Notes: a model not told the origin generated them from the sequence alone. A DNA stretch of 64,000 nt from Pneumocystis sp. 'macacae' (GCA_018127085.1 CM030729.1:124001-188000), one strand, 5' to 3'; counted from the first letter of the stretch, positions 34,744 through 48,388 are shown. Numbers and translations: made by a program.

Positions 34744-35953
34744 TTTAAAATGATTTAAAAATCAAGTCGTGAATTGTTATATTTCGAAAATGTTTTTATG
34801 TAATAAAATTTTTTACAAACATAATTTGAATTCTTATTTTGTAGGATGTTAAAAATGTTTTATTCTATATGTTCTAATGTTAATGTATCTGAGAAGAAAG
34901 GAATTTAAATATTGTAAATTTTGTAGATTTAAATTAACTTTTTATACAGGGCAGATTCAGTAAATGCATTTTCATTGGAAATTGGTAGAAATTTTTTCAA
35001 TATATATGTATCTAAGTTCAAAGTAATATAGTAATTATAAGTTTTATTATATTTATATTTTTATTCATGGGACGATTTTTTATTTAAAGTATTCAAATGA
35101 AGATTAATAGAATAAATACAAAAATAAATATGTATTGTTTCTGAATAGAAATACATGTATTTTATGTTATTTGTATATATTTTGTTTTATATTTTAAAAA
35201 AGATGAACTTTATCAATTACCTATAATGAAAAAGGTGTAAAAATAATTTTTGTGAAATTTGAGAAATTTAGTATTAATAAATATATATATCTCTCATTTA
35301 TGATGTAATTGTTAAAAATGATTTATGGGTTTTTCTATGTTTATATTAGTATTTTATTTATTGATTCTATATTAATCAACTATGGTTATGGAATTAAATA
35401 AAATATTTTCAAAATATCATATTTTATATTTTTTATAAATTTTATGACTCAAGATTTTCTAAGTCATATGTTTAGTAATAATGTTTTAAGATAAAAATAT
35501 TTGGATAATATAATTAAAATAAGTTTAATTAAATATTATAAAAAGATTTAATAATTTTTGAATGAATAAAAAAAATTTTTAAAATAGGAATGTATGTTTT
35601 TTTAAATATTGTAAATAATTTATAATTAATGTTTTGAGGTTTATTATTCAATTTGATTATTATATTTTATAAATTGAAATATTGATTAATATATATTATT
35701 GAAAATTTTAATAATTTAAAAATATTTTTAAACTTATTTATGATAATATTATCAATATTTAAATTATTTTAAACGTAATTAAATTTATTTTAATTTTTTT
35801 ATGTATTAGAATATTAAAAAATTATTTTTTTTATTTTTATATAATTTTAATTACATTTTTATAAGATTTTATACAAGATTTTTTAAGAACTATCTATTAA
35901 ATATTTATTAACAATTTCCAATCTTTACGATATAGAAATTTTGAATAATTTTA
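34744..35953. other. Long AT-rich divergent spacer
   Basis: About 1.2 kb between the EMC2 and UTP13 start codons. It is close to pure A/T with long A and T runs, no ORF of note and no RNA gene. Both promoters must be inside. Confidence 0.55.
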
Positions 35954-38711
35954 ATGACTTCATTTTCTAAAGCTACAGCTTTAAAAACTAGGTAAGGAAG
36001 TCTTGTAATTAATTCTATGTTTTGAATTTATTTTAATTTAGTTTTGCAATTGAAAAATCTATAGAGCCAATTTATACTGGAGGAAGTATTTCCTTATCAG
36101 CTGATGGATATATTTTTTCTAGTTCTTTAGGAGAAGATGTTAAGGTGATTAATATTGATACAGGAGAGAAAGTATGTTTTATAAATGGTGTATGTATTAA
36201 AATGTATACACACATATATAAATATATTAATTTTCTACAGGATTCAGAAATAATTACCTCTTTGGTATTGGTATTAGAAGGAACTAGATTAATAACAGCC
36301 TCTAGATCGTTAATGCTTCGTCATTATGAGATTCCATCAGGTGATTTGATTTATAGTTTAAAGGCTCATGATGCACCTATTATAGTTATGGAATCAGATA
36401 TAACTTCAACTTTAATAGCTACAGGTGGAGCAGAAGGCACTGTTAAAGTTTGGGATATAAAAGGTGGATATATTACTCATCAATTTAAAGGACATGGTAG
36501 TGTTATTAGTGCTATTAGATTTTCTACGGAAATTAAGAAAAGAAAAGATAGATGGTTATTAGCAACAGCAGCTGATGATTATAAAATAAAAGTTTGGGAT
36601 TTGATTAGGAATTGGTATAATTGTATAGTCTGAATCATAAAAAATAATATTTTTAGCTGTCTTTCTACTCTTGATGGTCACATAAGTGTGATTCGTAGTT
36701 TAGATTTTTCTGATGATGAAAAAATTCTTGTAAGCGGATCAAGAGATATGATTTTAAATTTTTGGGATCTTGATACATTTGAATTAAAAAAATCTGTATC
36801 TTTATTTGAGGTTTATATGATTTTGGTTATCAATAAGTTTTAAAAATATTTTTTAGAGTATAGAATCTGTTCAATTTCTTAAAAAAGGTCTTTTAATTGA
36901 TAACAAGCAATTAATAGTGACTGGAGGAAGTAAAAATACTATTCGTTTTTGGGATTATGTTTCTGGATTAGAGGTTAATCAAATATCTATTTCTAAATCA
37001 AAAGATGTTACTATTTGTGAAATAATGTAATCAACTTATTATTTGTCTGTTTTTCTTATATTTATATAGATATAATACTAAAAGGAATATTTTACTTTCT
37101 ATTCTTTCAGATCATTCTTTAGTAATTCATTCTCTTTCTTCTTTAGACTTTCCCATAATTCAAAAGATATCAGGGTATTACGATGAGATAATTGATTGCA
37201 CTTATATAGGAAATGATGAATCCCATATTGCTATTGCTTCTAATTCTCGAAATATTAGTGTAGTGGATTGTTTAAACTTGAATTTCAGTCTTTTGGAAGG
37301 GCATAGAGATATCGTTATTTGTCTTGCTGCTAGCAAAAATGGACAGTGGCTTGCTTCAGGCTCTAAAGATAATGAAGCAAGGTTATGGAAGTTTAATATA
37401 GAGTCTAGTAGTTTCGTAAATGTTGCTACATTTACTGGTCATACGGATTCTATTGGATGTATAGCTTTATCATCTATAAAAAAGAGTACAGTTCCAAATT
37501 TTTTATTGACAGGATCCCATGATCAGACAATTAAATTATGGAATTTATTAAATATAGAAGAGTCTTATGTTAAGTCTATATATACAAGAAAAGCACATGA
37601 GAAAGATATCAATGCATTAGACATATCTTATGATGATAAAATATTTGTTTCGGCGTCTCAAGATAAAGTATGTAAGGTTTGGGATCTTTCTAGTGGTAAA
37701 GTATTAGGTGTTCTAAAGGGACATAAAAGAGGTATTTGGAGTGTAAAGATTTCAGATTATGAAAAAATAGCGATTACTGGATCTTCAGATAAATTAATAA
37801 AATTATGGAATTTAATTGATTATTCGTGTTTGAAGGTAGTTTTTTTTTATATGATGGACTAAATTAAGTTTAAAGACCTTTGAAGGTCATACTAATTCTA
37901 TTTTAAAAGTGCTTTTTATTTCTTCTGGACAACAAATAATAAGTTCTGGGAGTGATGGTTTAGTAAAATTATGGACTATTAAAACTAGTGAATGTGTAAC
38001 TACTTTAGATAATCATACAGATAGAGTAAGTTTTCTTATTTTTTTTTTTTTAAAGAAAATTATAGGTTTGGTCCTTGTGTATTTCAATGTCTGAAAATAT
38101 AATAATATCTGGAGGTGCTGATTCTGTTATAAATTTTTGGAAGGATGTTACTCAAGAGGAAAAAAAACGAATTGAAACTGAAAAATCATTTTTAGTGGAA
38201 AAGTATATTTTTATACATTTATTATTTATTAATTAATTATTCTAACAGTGAGCAACAATTATCTAATTATATCCAATGTCAAGATTGGAAAAATGCAATT
38301 ATATTAGCTATCTCATTGAATCATCCATACAGACTTTTTATGCTTTTTAAAGAAATATTAAGTAAAAATATACCCAAATTTACTGATGAGTCTGTTATGG
38401 GACTCAATGTTATAGATGAAATCCTTGAATCATTGAGTCTGGAGCAGTTTTCCACTATTATTAACCGTTTAAGAGACTGGAATACGAATTTTCGTACAGC
38501 TTATATAGCTCAAAGAGTATTATATATTCTTTTGCGAGCATATGATGTTTCTTATTTTTTACAAATTCCCAATATTAAGAAAAATTTAGATGCTATTATA
38601 CCTTATTCTGAACGTCATTACAAAAGAGTTTCTGGGTTAATTGAAACATCATTTTTGATTGATTATATATTAAGAGAAATGGATGATTTTTCTGACTTTT
38701 CTAAATTATAA
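35954..38711 (+). CDS. UTP13: U3 snoRNP / SSU processome WD40 protein Utp13
   Basis: Utp13 (human TBL3) is part of the UtpB module in the nucleolar small-subunit processome. It starts MTSFSKATALKT, then FAIEKSIEPIYTGGSISLS. It carries around a dozen WD repeats, such as IATGGAEGTVKVWDIK, LLATAADDYKIKVWDL, LASGSKDNEARLWKF, LLTGSHDQTIKLWNL, FVSASQDKVCKVWDL and AITGSSDKLIKLWNL. After the propellers comes the Utp13-specific C-terminal helical domain (WKNAIILAISLNHPYRLFMLFKEIL, RDWNTNFRTAYIAQRVL, HYKRVSGLIETSFLIDYILREM). This domain separates it from generic WD proteins. Confidence 0.93.
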
Positions 38712-38840
38712 TTTTTAAATTATGATTTTCTGGATATTTCTTTAGAATTTATGTTTAAAAAATATTAATGTTTGACTACATATAATATATATATATATAT
38801 GGATTTTTTTTGTATATTTTGAATCTAAAAAAGAGTCTAT

Positions 38841-39512
38841 TTAAGTTGTCTTTGCAACATATCTGATTCTATTTTCAAATGCGTTAATTATAAGAGTAGA
38901 AATTGTTGGTATTACTGCAATACTAACTATAGTATGCAAAGGATTATAAAATTTAAAGTCTAGCATCAATGATATTTTTGTTTTTTTTTCTGAATTATCT
39001 ATTGTTTTTATATCTTTTAAATACCATGTAGCCTGTAATTTATGAAAAAGTGGATGATTAGATGCATTTGCCTGGATTAAATTAAAAATACTTTTTTATA
39101 ATCAGAGACTGCTACTGTTATACAATCATAAGAAATATAATTTATTTTACTGCTGAATATTTCGTCGTAATTTTTCCAGCCAATTCTTAAATCAGCTGTT
39201 TGTGGTAGTCCATCTTTATTACGCTTAGTTACTTTTGAAGTTAGACAGTATGGTATAAAAGTTGAATAGGAGTCGATATCTGAAATGACAGAAAATATAA
39301 GGCTTTTTTTATATCTAAATTTAAAAATATTATTAAATTATGTTATTTAAGATTGGTTTTTACGGTAAAATACGATATGTTGAAAATATTTCCGATTTGT
39401 CAGTTGAATTTAAAAAGCTATATTTTTGAATAAACAGGAATTTAAATATAAATGATTTCCTTAGATCTGTCTTTTTTTGAAATAATATTCCATTTGGACG
39501 TAATATATTCAT
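38841..39512 (-). CDS. COQ10: Coenzyme Q-binding protein Coq10 (START domain)
   Basis: Coq10 is a mitochondrial inner-membrane protein that binds ubiquinone and supports its use in respiration. The first exon (MNILRPNGILFQKK, LRKSFIFKFLFIQKYSFL) is basic and hydroxylated like a mitochondrial presequence. A short intron then joins YKKSLIFSVISDIDSYSTFIPYCLTSKV, the start of the START domain. This is followed by ADLRIGWKNYDEIFSSKI, TWYLKDI, LDFKFYNPLHTIVSIAV and the C-terminal INAFENRIRYVAK, a standard Coq10 ending. No long ORF covers it because the exons are short. It is divergent from GPI10, with only 77 nt between the two start codons. Confidence 0.88.
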
Positions 39513-39589
39513 ATAGATATTAAATAGAAAATTTTCGAAAGTTTTCGATTTATAATTTTTTTTTAAAATAGTAAATTAGATCTTGTAAT
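39513..39589. promoter_or_regulatory. Compact divergent promoter COQ10/GPI10
   Basis: 77 nt between two start codons. It is T/A rich with no recognised box. It must hold at least one complete promoter unless transcripts start inside the opposite gene. Confidence 0.5.
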
Positions 39590-41232
39590 ATGTTCATATT
39601 TCATATATTTGACCAAGAATTTTTTCTGTTTTTTGTTTTGTTTCAATTACGTTCTTTTATTGCTTTGACTTCTAGAACATTTTTTCAACCAGATGAATAT
39701 TGGCAATCTCTTGAGCCAGCACATCAATTTGTATATGGATATGGATATCTTACATGGGAGTGGCGTGAAGGAGTAAGAGATGTTGTTCATCCTGCCATAT
39801 TTTCTGTAATTTACTGGTTTTTGAAGTTAATTAAATATGATTCTCCTTATTTAATAATTATTTGTCCGAAATTATTACAAGCTACATTTGCTGCAATTTC
39901 TGATTTTTATGCTGTGAAGCTTTCTAGGAAATTATATGGTAGAAGAGTCTCTTTATGGACACTATTTGTTCTTATTACATCTCCGTTTAGTGTTTTCTTT
40001 GGATGTCGTACTTTTTCTAATACTTTGGAAGTAGTTTTTATAACTTGTGCATTATACTATTGGCCTTTGAATTTTGAAAAAGATCGGATGATGAAATTAC
40101 GTCTTTCTTTTGTTTTTGTTTTCATTGCATGTATTTTACGGCCAACAAATATAATAGTATGTGTATTTTTATTAGGATATTTACTTTTAAATGGTGCTTT
40201 TAAAGCTATTTTTGATGCTTTTGTTATAGGGTATTTTTGAAATTATTGCCGAGCAAAATTCTTATTTAGAAACTAGATCTGCTTCATTCTTATTTGTTTT
40301 TTTACTTAATTTTTATTATTATGGCAAAATGACATTTCCTTTAATTAAGTTTTTAAAGTTTAATTTAATTGATGGTTTATCTGTTTATTATGGGTCTTTT
40401 TCATGGCATTATTATTTTTCTCAGGGTTTACCTATGTCTTTATTTTTATACTTACCTTTTTGTCTTCATGGAATATATTTGCATAGAAACACGATATATT
40501 TTTGGCTTATTTCTGTTGTTTTGTTTTGTTATTCAATGATTCAGCATAAAGAAGTAAGATTTATATACTTTTTAACTCCTTTATTGTATATATTTTCAGC
40601 TAAATCGATTTCACAAATGCCAAAAAGTATTTTAAAAAAGCTGGTTCCATTAATATTAATTATTAACGTTTTTGTCATATTATATGTTAATCAAATTCAT
40701 CAACGTGGTGTTATAGATGTTATGAGATACATCAGAAATAATTTTAAAATATCTAGTGTTATATTTTTAATGCCATGTCATTCTACACCGTGGCAGAGCT
40801 ATGTACACAGACCAGATGTACAAATGAGATTTTTAACTTGTGAACCGCCTATAAAGTACTAAATTTGCTTTAATATTTTTTTGAAATTAATTCTTGTAGT
40901 TTCTATACAAATAATATTATGGAATATAAAGATGAAGCTCAACAGTTCTATGATAATCCTTCTTTATTTCTTCAAAAGTATTTTATATATGAAAAAATAA
41001 ATTCTACGTTACAGAATGGTTTCTTTTGGCCTTCTCATTTTGTTTTTTTTGAAAATCTTATTTCAATAATTGATAGTTACATTAGTGTAGTTGGATATAG
41101 AGAGGTAATTTTTATTAATTTTTAAAAAAAATTTTGTACTTATACATTATAAAGTGTGCTAGATTTTTTAATTCACATTTTAATAATGATTGGAGACGTA
41201 GAGGTGATGTTATAGTATATTGTAAAGAATAA
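39590..41232 (+). CDS. GPI10: GPI mannosyltransferase III (Gpi10/PIG-B)
   Basis: This ER membrane enzyme adds the third mannose to GPI precursors, using dolichol-phosphate mannose. The N-terminal motif TFFQPDEYWQSLEPAH is the catalytic first-loop signature of the family. It is followed by LTWEWREGVRDVVHPAIF and many hydrophobic segments. Exon 2 has LSVYYGSFSWHYYFSQGLP and HKEVRFIYFLTPLL. Near the end are HQRGVIDVMRYIR and MPCHSTPWQSYVHRPD, then FLTCEPPI, which are specific to Gpi10. The tail is built from two further exons, the last ending DWRRRGDVIVYCKE. Length is about 500 residues, as expected. Confidence 0.93.
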
Positions 41233-41733
41233 GAATAATGGGAAAATAATAAATATTATAAATATTTATTATTTTATTTTTATGAATTTATAAATATTAT
41301 TTTTGATTTTTTTAATTTAATTATTTGCATAATTTTTAAAATATATTTAGGGAAAATATGATTAGTAATTTAAATTGTTTTTTGGAATATGTTTATGCAA
41401 AATATTTGAAATGTTTTAATTGAATATAATGTTCATAAATAATATATATGAATTGTTAATAGAATGTAAAATGAGCTTTAAAAATATTTGGATTTAATAA
41501 AACAAAAAATGCATAAAAGTATGTTTTTATTGTATATAAATTGTGAATATGTAAATGTGATTATATAAAAAAAACATGATACTAGTTATGTTAATAAAAA
41601 TATGTTTATATACTTTTTAATAATTTTTGCATTATTTGATTTGTAAAAGTCTTGGTATGATATTTTTTACCATATAATTTATACTATAAAAAATACCATT
41701 CTCTAATTTTTTTATTTTTTGTCGTTTAATTTT
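41233..41733. other. AT-rich tandem spacer upstream of the aminopeptidase
   Basis: About 500 nt with no recognisable coding exon or RNA gene. It holds the GPI10 3' end and the aminopeptidase promoter. Confidence 0.5.
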
Positions 41734-44700
41734 ATGAATTTTTATTTTCCGCAAAAATTCTTTTTTTCATTAAAAAGAATACAGAGATTGCCCATTTTTT
41801 ATCCCTATTTAGGACATAGATATCTTTTTTGTAGAAGGAGTTTTATAATACAATTCAATTCTCAGCTAAATATTTTGAGATCATATAGTATGTCTACAAT
41901 GCAAACGGGTAGAAAAGTTCTTCCAACTAATGTTAAACCGAAACATTATTCTCTTGCTTTAAACCCTGAGCTGGTTAGTTTTACGTATGATGGGAGTGTA
42001 GAAATTATAGTAGATTTTTTACAACAATCTCAATATATTACTCTTCATTCTCTTGATACTGATATTTCTTCTGTATTCATTGAATATTGTGATAGAAGGA
42101 ATATAGTGAGATATGATATAAATGAATATACTGATATTTTATAGGTGTTCTGCTGACTCTATAACTTATAATAAGGATGAACAGACTGCTACTTTTTTTT
42201 TTTCTGATCCTATTCCTTGTGGAACAACTGCAACTCTTTTTATAAAGTTTTTAGGCAAAATTAATGATAAGGTTTGGTTATGACATTTCAATTGCTTCAA
42301 TTACTAGTGCCTTTAAGATGCATGGGTTTTATCGTTCATCTTACTATGATGATGAAACTAAAGAAACTAAATGGCTTGCTTGTACACAGATGGAAGCTAC
42401 CGATTGTCGTCGTGCCTTCCCTTGTTGGTATTTTTTTTCTTTTTTTATACTTTAGTATTTTAATTTTTATAGGGATGAACCTGCTTTGAAAGCGACTTTT
42501 GATGTTCAAATTACAGCTGATGTTTGCTATACAATTTTATCTAATATGAATATTATTGATGAATCTATTTTGGATAACAAGAGGACAGTTTTATTCGGTC
42601 GAACGCCATTAATGTCTACTTATGTTTTTATATCTTTTAAAAAAATGTTATATCTAACGTAATTAGCTTCTTGCATGGGTAGTTGGTGAATTGAATTATA
42701 TTGAGGCCTTTACTCCTGGGATTAGTATGCCTAAGATTCCTGTAAGAGTATATTCTCCTTTTAAAGGACTATCACAGCAAGGGAAATTTTCTTTAGAGCT
42801 TGCTGTTAAAACTCTGGAATTTTTTTCTGCGACGTTTGATATCCCTTATCCTTTGCCTAAAATGGATTTGATAGCTATTCCTGATTTTTCTTCTGGTGCC
42901 ATGGAGAATTGGGGAATGGTTATATTTCGTGTTGTAGATTTACTTTTTGATGAGAATAAAAGTGGTGCTGCAATGAAACAAAGAGTAGCAGAAGTTGTAC
43001 AACATGAGCTTGCACATCAATGGTTTGGGAATTTGGTTACTATGGATTTTTGGGATGGTGTAAGAATACGTTAATGTTTTATTTTTTTTTTAATGTAATC
43101 AGTTGTGGCTCAATGAGGGATTTGCGACTTGGTTTGAATACTTACTGTCTTTTGTTGTATTCTTATTTATAAAAGGATGTCGTGGTTTTCTTGCAATTCA
43201 TTTTATCCTGAATGGAATGTTTGGCAAACTTATGTCACTGTAGTTATATTTTTTGTTTTTTTTTTTTGTTTAATTTTTTATAGAATAGTCTGCAAAATGC
43301 ATTAAGATTTGATGGATTTCGTTCAAGTCATCCTATTGAGGTTTTTGTAAAAAGTTCTGAAGAAATTAATCAAATTTTTGATGGTATTTTAAAAATGATC
43401 GGAATATTTTCTGATGATAAATAGCTATTTCATATTCAAAGGGATCGTCTGTGATACGTATGTTGTCCAAATATATTGGTGAAGATATTTTTCTCTCTGG
43501 TATTAGGTTTATAGAATAGCATATAATCTATATTATTATTAAATGTATAAATAGGAAATATCTTAAAAAGCATTCGTATATGAATACTATAACTAAAGAT
43601 TTATGGTATGCATTAAGTGAAGAAAGTGGCAAAGATATTGTTGGATTTATGAAGTATTGGACAGAAAAAGTTGGGGTATAAAAATATTTTTATTATGTGT
43701 GTTTTTTAAATATTAATTATAGTATCCTGTTATAACTGTTACAGAACAAGAAAATTCAATAAAGGTTACACAAAATAGATTTCTTGCATCTGGTGATGTA
43801 AAACCTGAAGATGACGAAATTATTTATTGGGTTCCTTTAATGCTTAAAATAATGACAACTGATGGCAAAATAGCTGTTAACACTCATTTAGTTTTAGAAC
43901 AGCGAGAACTTTCTATACCTGTATGTGATATAATGAAAGGTTTTTATAAAATTAATGCAGATCATTCGGGTATTTATAGAACTTTATATTCTTCAGAACA
44001 ACTTAAAAGACTGAGCTGTTTTCCTATGACTAATTCTGAGTTTTTGACTGTTGAAGATCGGGTTGGTCTTATTGCTGATACTGCTGCTTTATCTCAAAGT
44101 GGTTATTCTAGAACTAGTGAGATGTTATCATTGATATCTAAATGGTTTAATGAGAGTAAATTCGTGTAAGTGTTTAATTCTTATGGAGTTATATTGAAAT
44201 TGTAGTGTGTGGAATGAAATGATAAATGCAGTAGAAAGTTTGGAAGCAGCTTTTATGTTTGAAAATGAAAAAATCAAGAAAAGTCTTGAATTGTTTAAAA
44301 GAAAATTAACATTCAATAAAGTTAAAGAGCTTGGGTGGAGTTTTGATATAAATGATGGGCATATCGAAAGACAGCTAAAGTCCTTGTTGTTTTTGACAGC
44401 AGGGAAAGCTGGTAATGAAGAGTATATGTTTTTTTCTATGTTGACGTGATTAATAATTGTATTTCTAGAATAATATGTGCTGCTAAAGAAATGTTATATC
44501 GTTATGCCGATGGTGATAAAACTGCAATACCTCCTGATCTTAGAGCGTATTTTAAAATAATTTTTGTAACATTAAATAATGATATTTTAGTGCTGTTTTT
44601 TCTATTTCTATTCAATATGGTTTGGAAGAAGAGGTCTAATAGTTAATATATTTCTTATTATAAACTTATTGAGTTTAGTGGAATATTGTTTATGATATTT

Positions 44701-45238
44701 GGAAAAAAAGCACTTCTAGTGATGAAAAAAATACTGCTTTAAAACAATTGGGTCAAACACGTCTTCCTGATTTGATTAAGAAAACACTTCAAATGATTAT
44801 TTCTTCTGAAGTTAAGCTTCAAGATATTTATATGCCTCTTGTAGGGTAAATAACATATCTATAATATGAATTATTTTAAAATGTTAAGTTTGAGATCTCA
44901 TCCTGAGGGTATAAACTCTTTATGGACTTTTTGTCAAGAAAACTGGGATACAATTGATATTATAGTCCCAAGTAGTGTAGGGAGTTTGAAATCGACTGTA
45001 GTACAATTGATGGTTTCTGGATTTACTTCAATGTCTAAACTACATGAAATTGAAGATTTTTTTAAACATAAAAAAATTCAAGCGTAATACTATATTTTTC
45101 GTAAAATATAATAATTAAATATTGTAGGTTTGATAAAGCACTTTCTCAATCTTTAGATGCAATTAGAACCAAATCATTCTGGGTTTCAAGGGATAGTGAT
45201 AATGTAAAAGCATGGCTTGAAAATGAAGGTTATTTTTA
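41734..45238 (+). CDS. APE2: M1-family zinc aminopeptidase (Ape2/Aap1-like)
   Basis: This gluzincin removes N-terminal residues from peptides. The catalytic set is intact: [12 protein letters not shown] for substrate binding, HELAHQW with the two zinc histidines, and [10 protein letters not shown] with the third zinc ligand. Downstream are [32 protein letters not shown] and [16 protein letters not shown]. The C-terminal ERAP1-like helical part runs to ENEGYF at 45238. The first ATG (41734) gives a basic, hydroxylated leader before [22 protein letters not shown]. The protein may therefore be mitochondrial from the first ATG and cytosolic from the later one, as in yeast Ape2. The first intron is best placed at 42106-42175, which has a CTGAC branch-like site. 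Confidence 0.9.
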
Positions 45239-46588
45239 ATATTTTGAGATTGTCTAAGTTGAATAAAAAATATAAATCTATTGTAATATTTTTTAGTAAC
45301 TTTAGTGAATGTGAAAATAATTTTTAAACAGAAGTTTATTAAAAATTATTTTTATGAAGAATATTTGTCATTCTATATTTTAAAGTAATTGATATAGATT
45401 TATTAATTTTAGATAGTGTTACTAGATAGTGTTACTAACATGTATAAATATAAGATAATATAATCATAAGAAATAGTATTTTATGTTTCTATTTTTATTT
45501 GTATTTATTGATGTGAAATTTTACTTATTTTCCTATATGGTTTATTATATATATGAAATATTGTATTAATAATAATTATTTGAATGTTTTAAACAATAAA
45601 AGAAATCTATAAATTAATCCATTATATATAAATTATATCAATTTTAAAATATTAAATCTTTATATTTATTGATATACATAATTATTTTAGAGCATATGTA
45701 CATGTACTATGATAATTACTATATATAAATATTCTTAGTATAGTTAATAATTTAATATTCATTTTAAATTATTTAATTATATCAAAAAATCAAAATATAT
45801 ATTAATTATATAAATTCATACATATTAATTCATTATTTATAATATTTTATAATAAAAGTTATATATACTTATTTCTTTAAGATATTTATGTTTCATAATA
45901 TACTATATATGAACAATATTCATAATTTACATTACAACGTATATTTTAAAAAGATATTTGATTTTTGACAATTAAATATTATTTAGATGTTCAAAATAAA
46001 AGTTTAATTTAATATTAACATTTCATGTTTAATACTATTATAGGATTTCATTATAGGATTTATTAAAATAATATATTTTAGATATTAAACTGTAATCCAA
46101 TTATTAACAAATATATTAATATATATAAGCGTAAATACTTTTAAATATATATTTTTTAAATTTACTTAATCATAATTCAATTAATTTTAATTGCCAAATA
46201 TTTATATTATAAATTTAAAAAAATAGAATAAATTAAATTATATATTTTTAAACAATTTAATATTTTAAATATCTAAATAAAAAAATATGAATAACTTTTA
46301 TATATTTAACATAATATTTTCAATTAATTGATAAAATTATTATTTATGTATTACTATATCTAATCATTGTTATACATTGAAATATATTTTTAACCGTATT
46401 ATCTAATTTTATTCATAATATAACAGTCTATTGCAGGTATCTTAGAAATACAATTGTCTTCAGAATTAAATACATAAACAAGAATTAAATATTGTTTATT
46501 TTATTATAAAAATTCTTTACATGTTTACACATTTAATATTTTAATTTTTAAAAGCATATTTTACATTATTTATCAATATGTAATTCAA
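45239..46588. other. Longest AT-rich spacer of the window
   Basis: About 1.35 kb between convergent stop codons of the aminopeptidase and the F-box gene. It is nearly all A/T. I see two small direct repeats: TAGATAGTGTTAC twice near 45411-45436, and a TTATAGGATTTCA-type word twice near 46039-46065. No gene or RNA was recognised. Confidence 0.55.
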
Positions 46589-48388
46589 TTATACATTATT
46601 AACTGAACATATTTCAAATTTATAATCAACATTAATACCTAATTGTTTCATCCACATCACAGAATCTAATGAAACATTATAACAACCATTTAAAATTATA
46701 TGCATAATCGAAGATGAAAGGATATTTACTAGTTTAACAACACCAAAACCAGAGATACCAAAACAGTTAGACAAATTAAAATATTTTAATGTTTTTAATT
46801 CATGAGCAATAACTGTTAAAAGTGAATCATTAATCCATGAATTACCACTTAAAGACAATCTTTCAATAAATTTACATGACAATACAATATTAATTATACA
46901 ATTTGCATCAAGCCGAGGACAACAATCCAAAAATAATTCTTTTAAATTATTCCCAGAAAATTTTGTTAACGCTATTATAACATCTGGATATAATCTAGAT
47001 GAATGTGATAAATTTAAATATCGGAGAGAATTAAAGTTTGGAAGTATAGAAAAAGATAAATCAGTTCCAAGTAAATATGAAAGATTTAGCTTATGTAAGG
47101 TTTCAGGCATCAGAGGCATACGTAAAAGCCTGGATCCAGATAAATCCAAAACATTTAATTCATTTAAATAGAAAAAATCATAATCGTCCAGTACTAAATT
47201 TTCTATCCAATTATTAAGAAAAATATGTGTAACATTTGGAACTATTTTTAACATATCTCTAACATAAAAAAAATTTTCTCTATTATTACAAAGAGAAATA
47301 TCAACTCGAGTTAATTTTATTATTCTAATGTTTGTTGATACCTGACCCCAAAATGGAATAGAATTGACCAAAAGTTTTTTCGCTTCAAATCTTTTAAGAG
47401 TATTTGGAGCATTAGACATTATACGTGCAACAACAGAAAGTTCAATTCGATATAAAAATATTAATGATGAAAGTGAAGAAAAAGCAGAGATAGAACGTGA
47501 AAACAAATCATAATTAAAACCTTTAGTTAAAGTCAAATGAGTAAGATTATAACAGAACTTTGTCATATATAATATTAAAGAATCATTAATAATACATTTC
47601 TCATTCAATATCAGTCTTTGAACACAATTATGACTCCTTTTAATATTCATTGAAATTATTTTTGAAGAAACAGGTTTCATTGTACATGAAAAATCTAGAT
47701 TATAAAACAAACAATCTAAAGATAAAATTGTATGTCTCCAATTCTTTGAAACTCTTTGACATAAACTAATAGTTTTAAATGATAAATAACTAAATATTTT
47801 TAAAATAATTTCTAGTGGAATTTTTTGAAAAAAATCAAAATATAAAGATGACTTATCATTAATATTCATCTTGTACTCTTTTAGATTATTACCTTAAGAT
47901 TCTTAACACTTTTCAACGTAGAATAAAGCATTTTGCGAAGTAACTTTTAATTATTACCAAATATCTTAAAACAGCACTTACATTGTTCTTCTCAGAATTA
48001 CAAGATGAACATTTTATTCCAAGCTTATATATATAAATAGCTTTATTGCAATTATTCATCAATCGTAATATTTTTCCTGCACGTAAATAACCCTTAAAAA
48101 ATGTATTGAGAATATAAAGCATTATAAAAATATTGCATACCTCGGCGTTACAAGGATAAAGCCGAATCATCCTATAGGAATCTTTTAAAGCATTTCTATA
48201 TTTCCCTATTTTTTCAAAAGTTGCAGCTCTACCATCAAGCAAATTCAATGTTTTATTTTGTTGTAATGCCTAATAATATAATATTAACATAATTTTAATA
48301 ATTAAAAAACTATAACCATAGAAAACAGCCTTAAAGCTTCATAATACATCCCAGATCTAAATGCAGATATCGCATTATTCTCAGTCAT
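46589..48388 (-). CDS. TPR/F-box/LRR protein, Pof3/Dia2-like
   Basis: This is an SCF ubiquitin-ligase specificity factor. Fission-yeast Pof3 and budding-yeast Dia2 share this layout and act in genome stability and replisome disassembly. Start 48388 (MTENNAISAFRSGMYYEALRLF) gives TPR-like helices continued by DGRAATFEKIGKYRNALKDSYR and GYLRAGKILRLMNN. The large exon (47869-46589) has an F-box (FFQKIPLEIILKIFSYLSFKTI, VSKNWRH) and then leucine-rich repeats. The TPR part and the F-box exon join in frame only if the intron donor is GTTACT at about 47942, giving IKSNNLKEYK. The combined architecture makes Pof3/Dia2 the best call. Confidence 0.78.

Noticed and set aside
42106..42175. Aminopeptidase frame break: reading SADSITYNK before DEQTATF
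   Set aside because: That reading needs a phase-2 donor that does not exist. An intron 42106-42175 with a CTGAC branch-like site joins the exons in frame, so no frameshift is needed.
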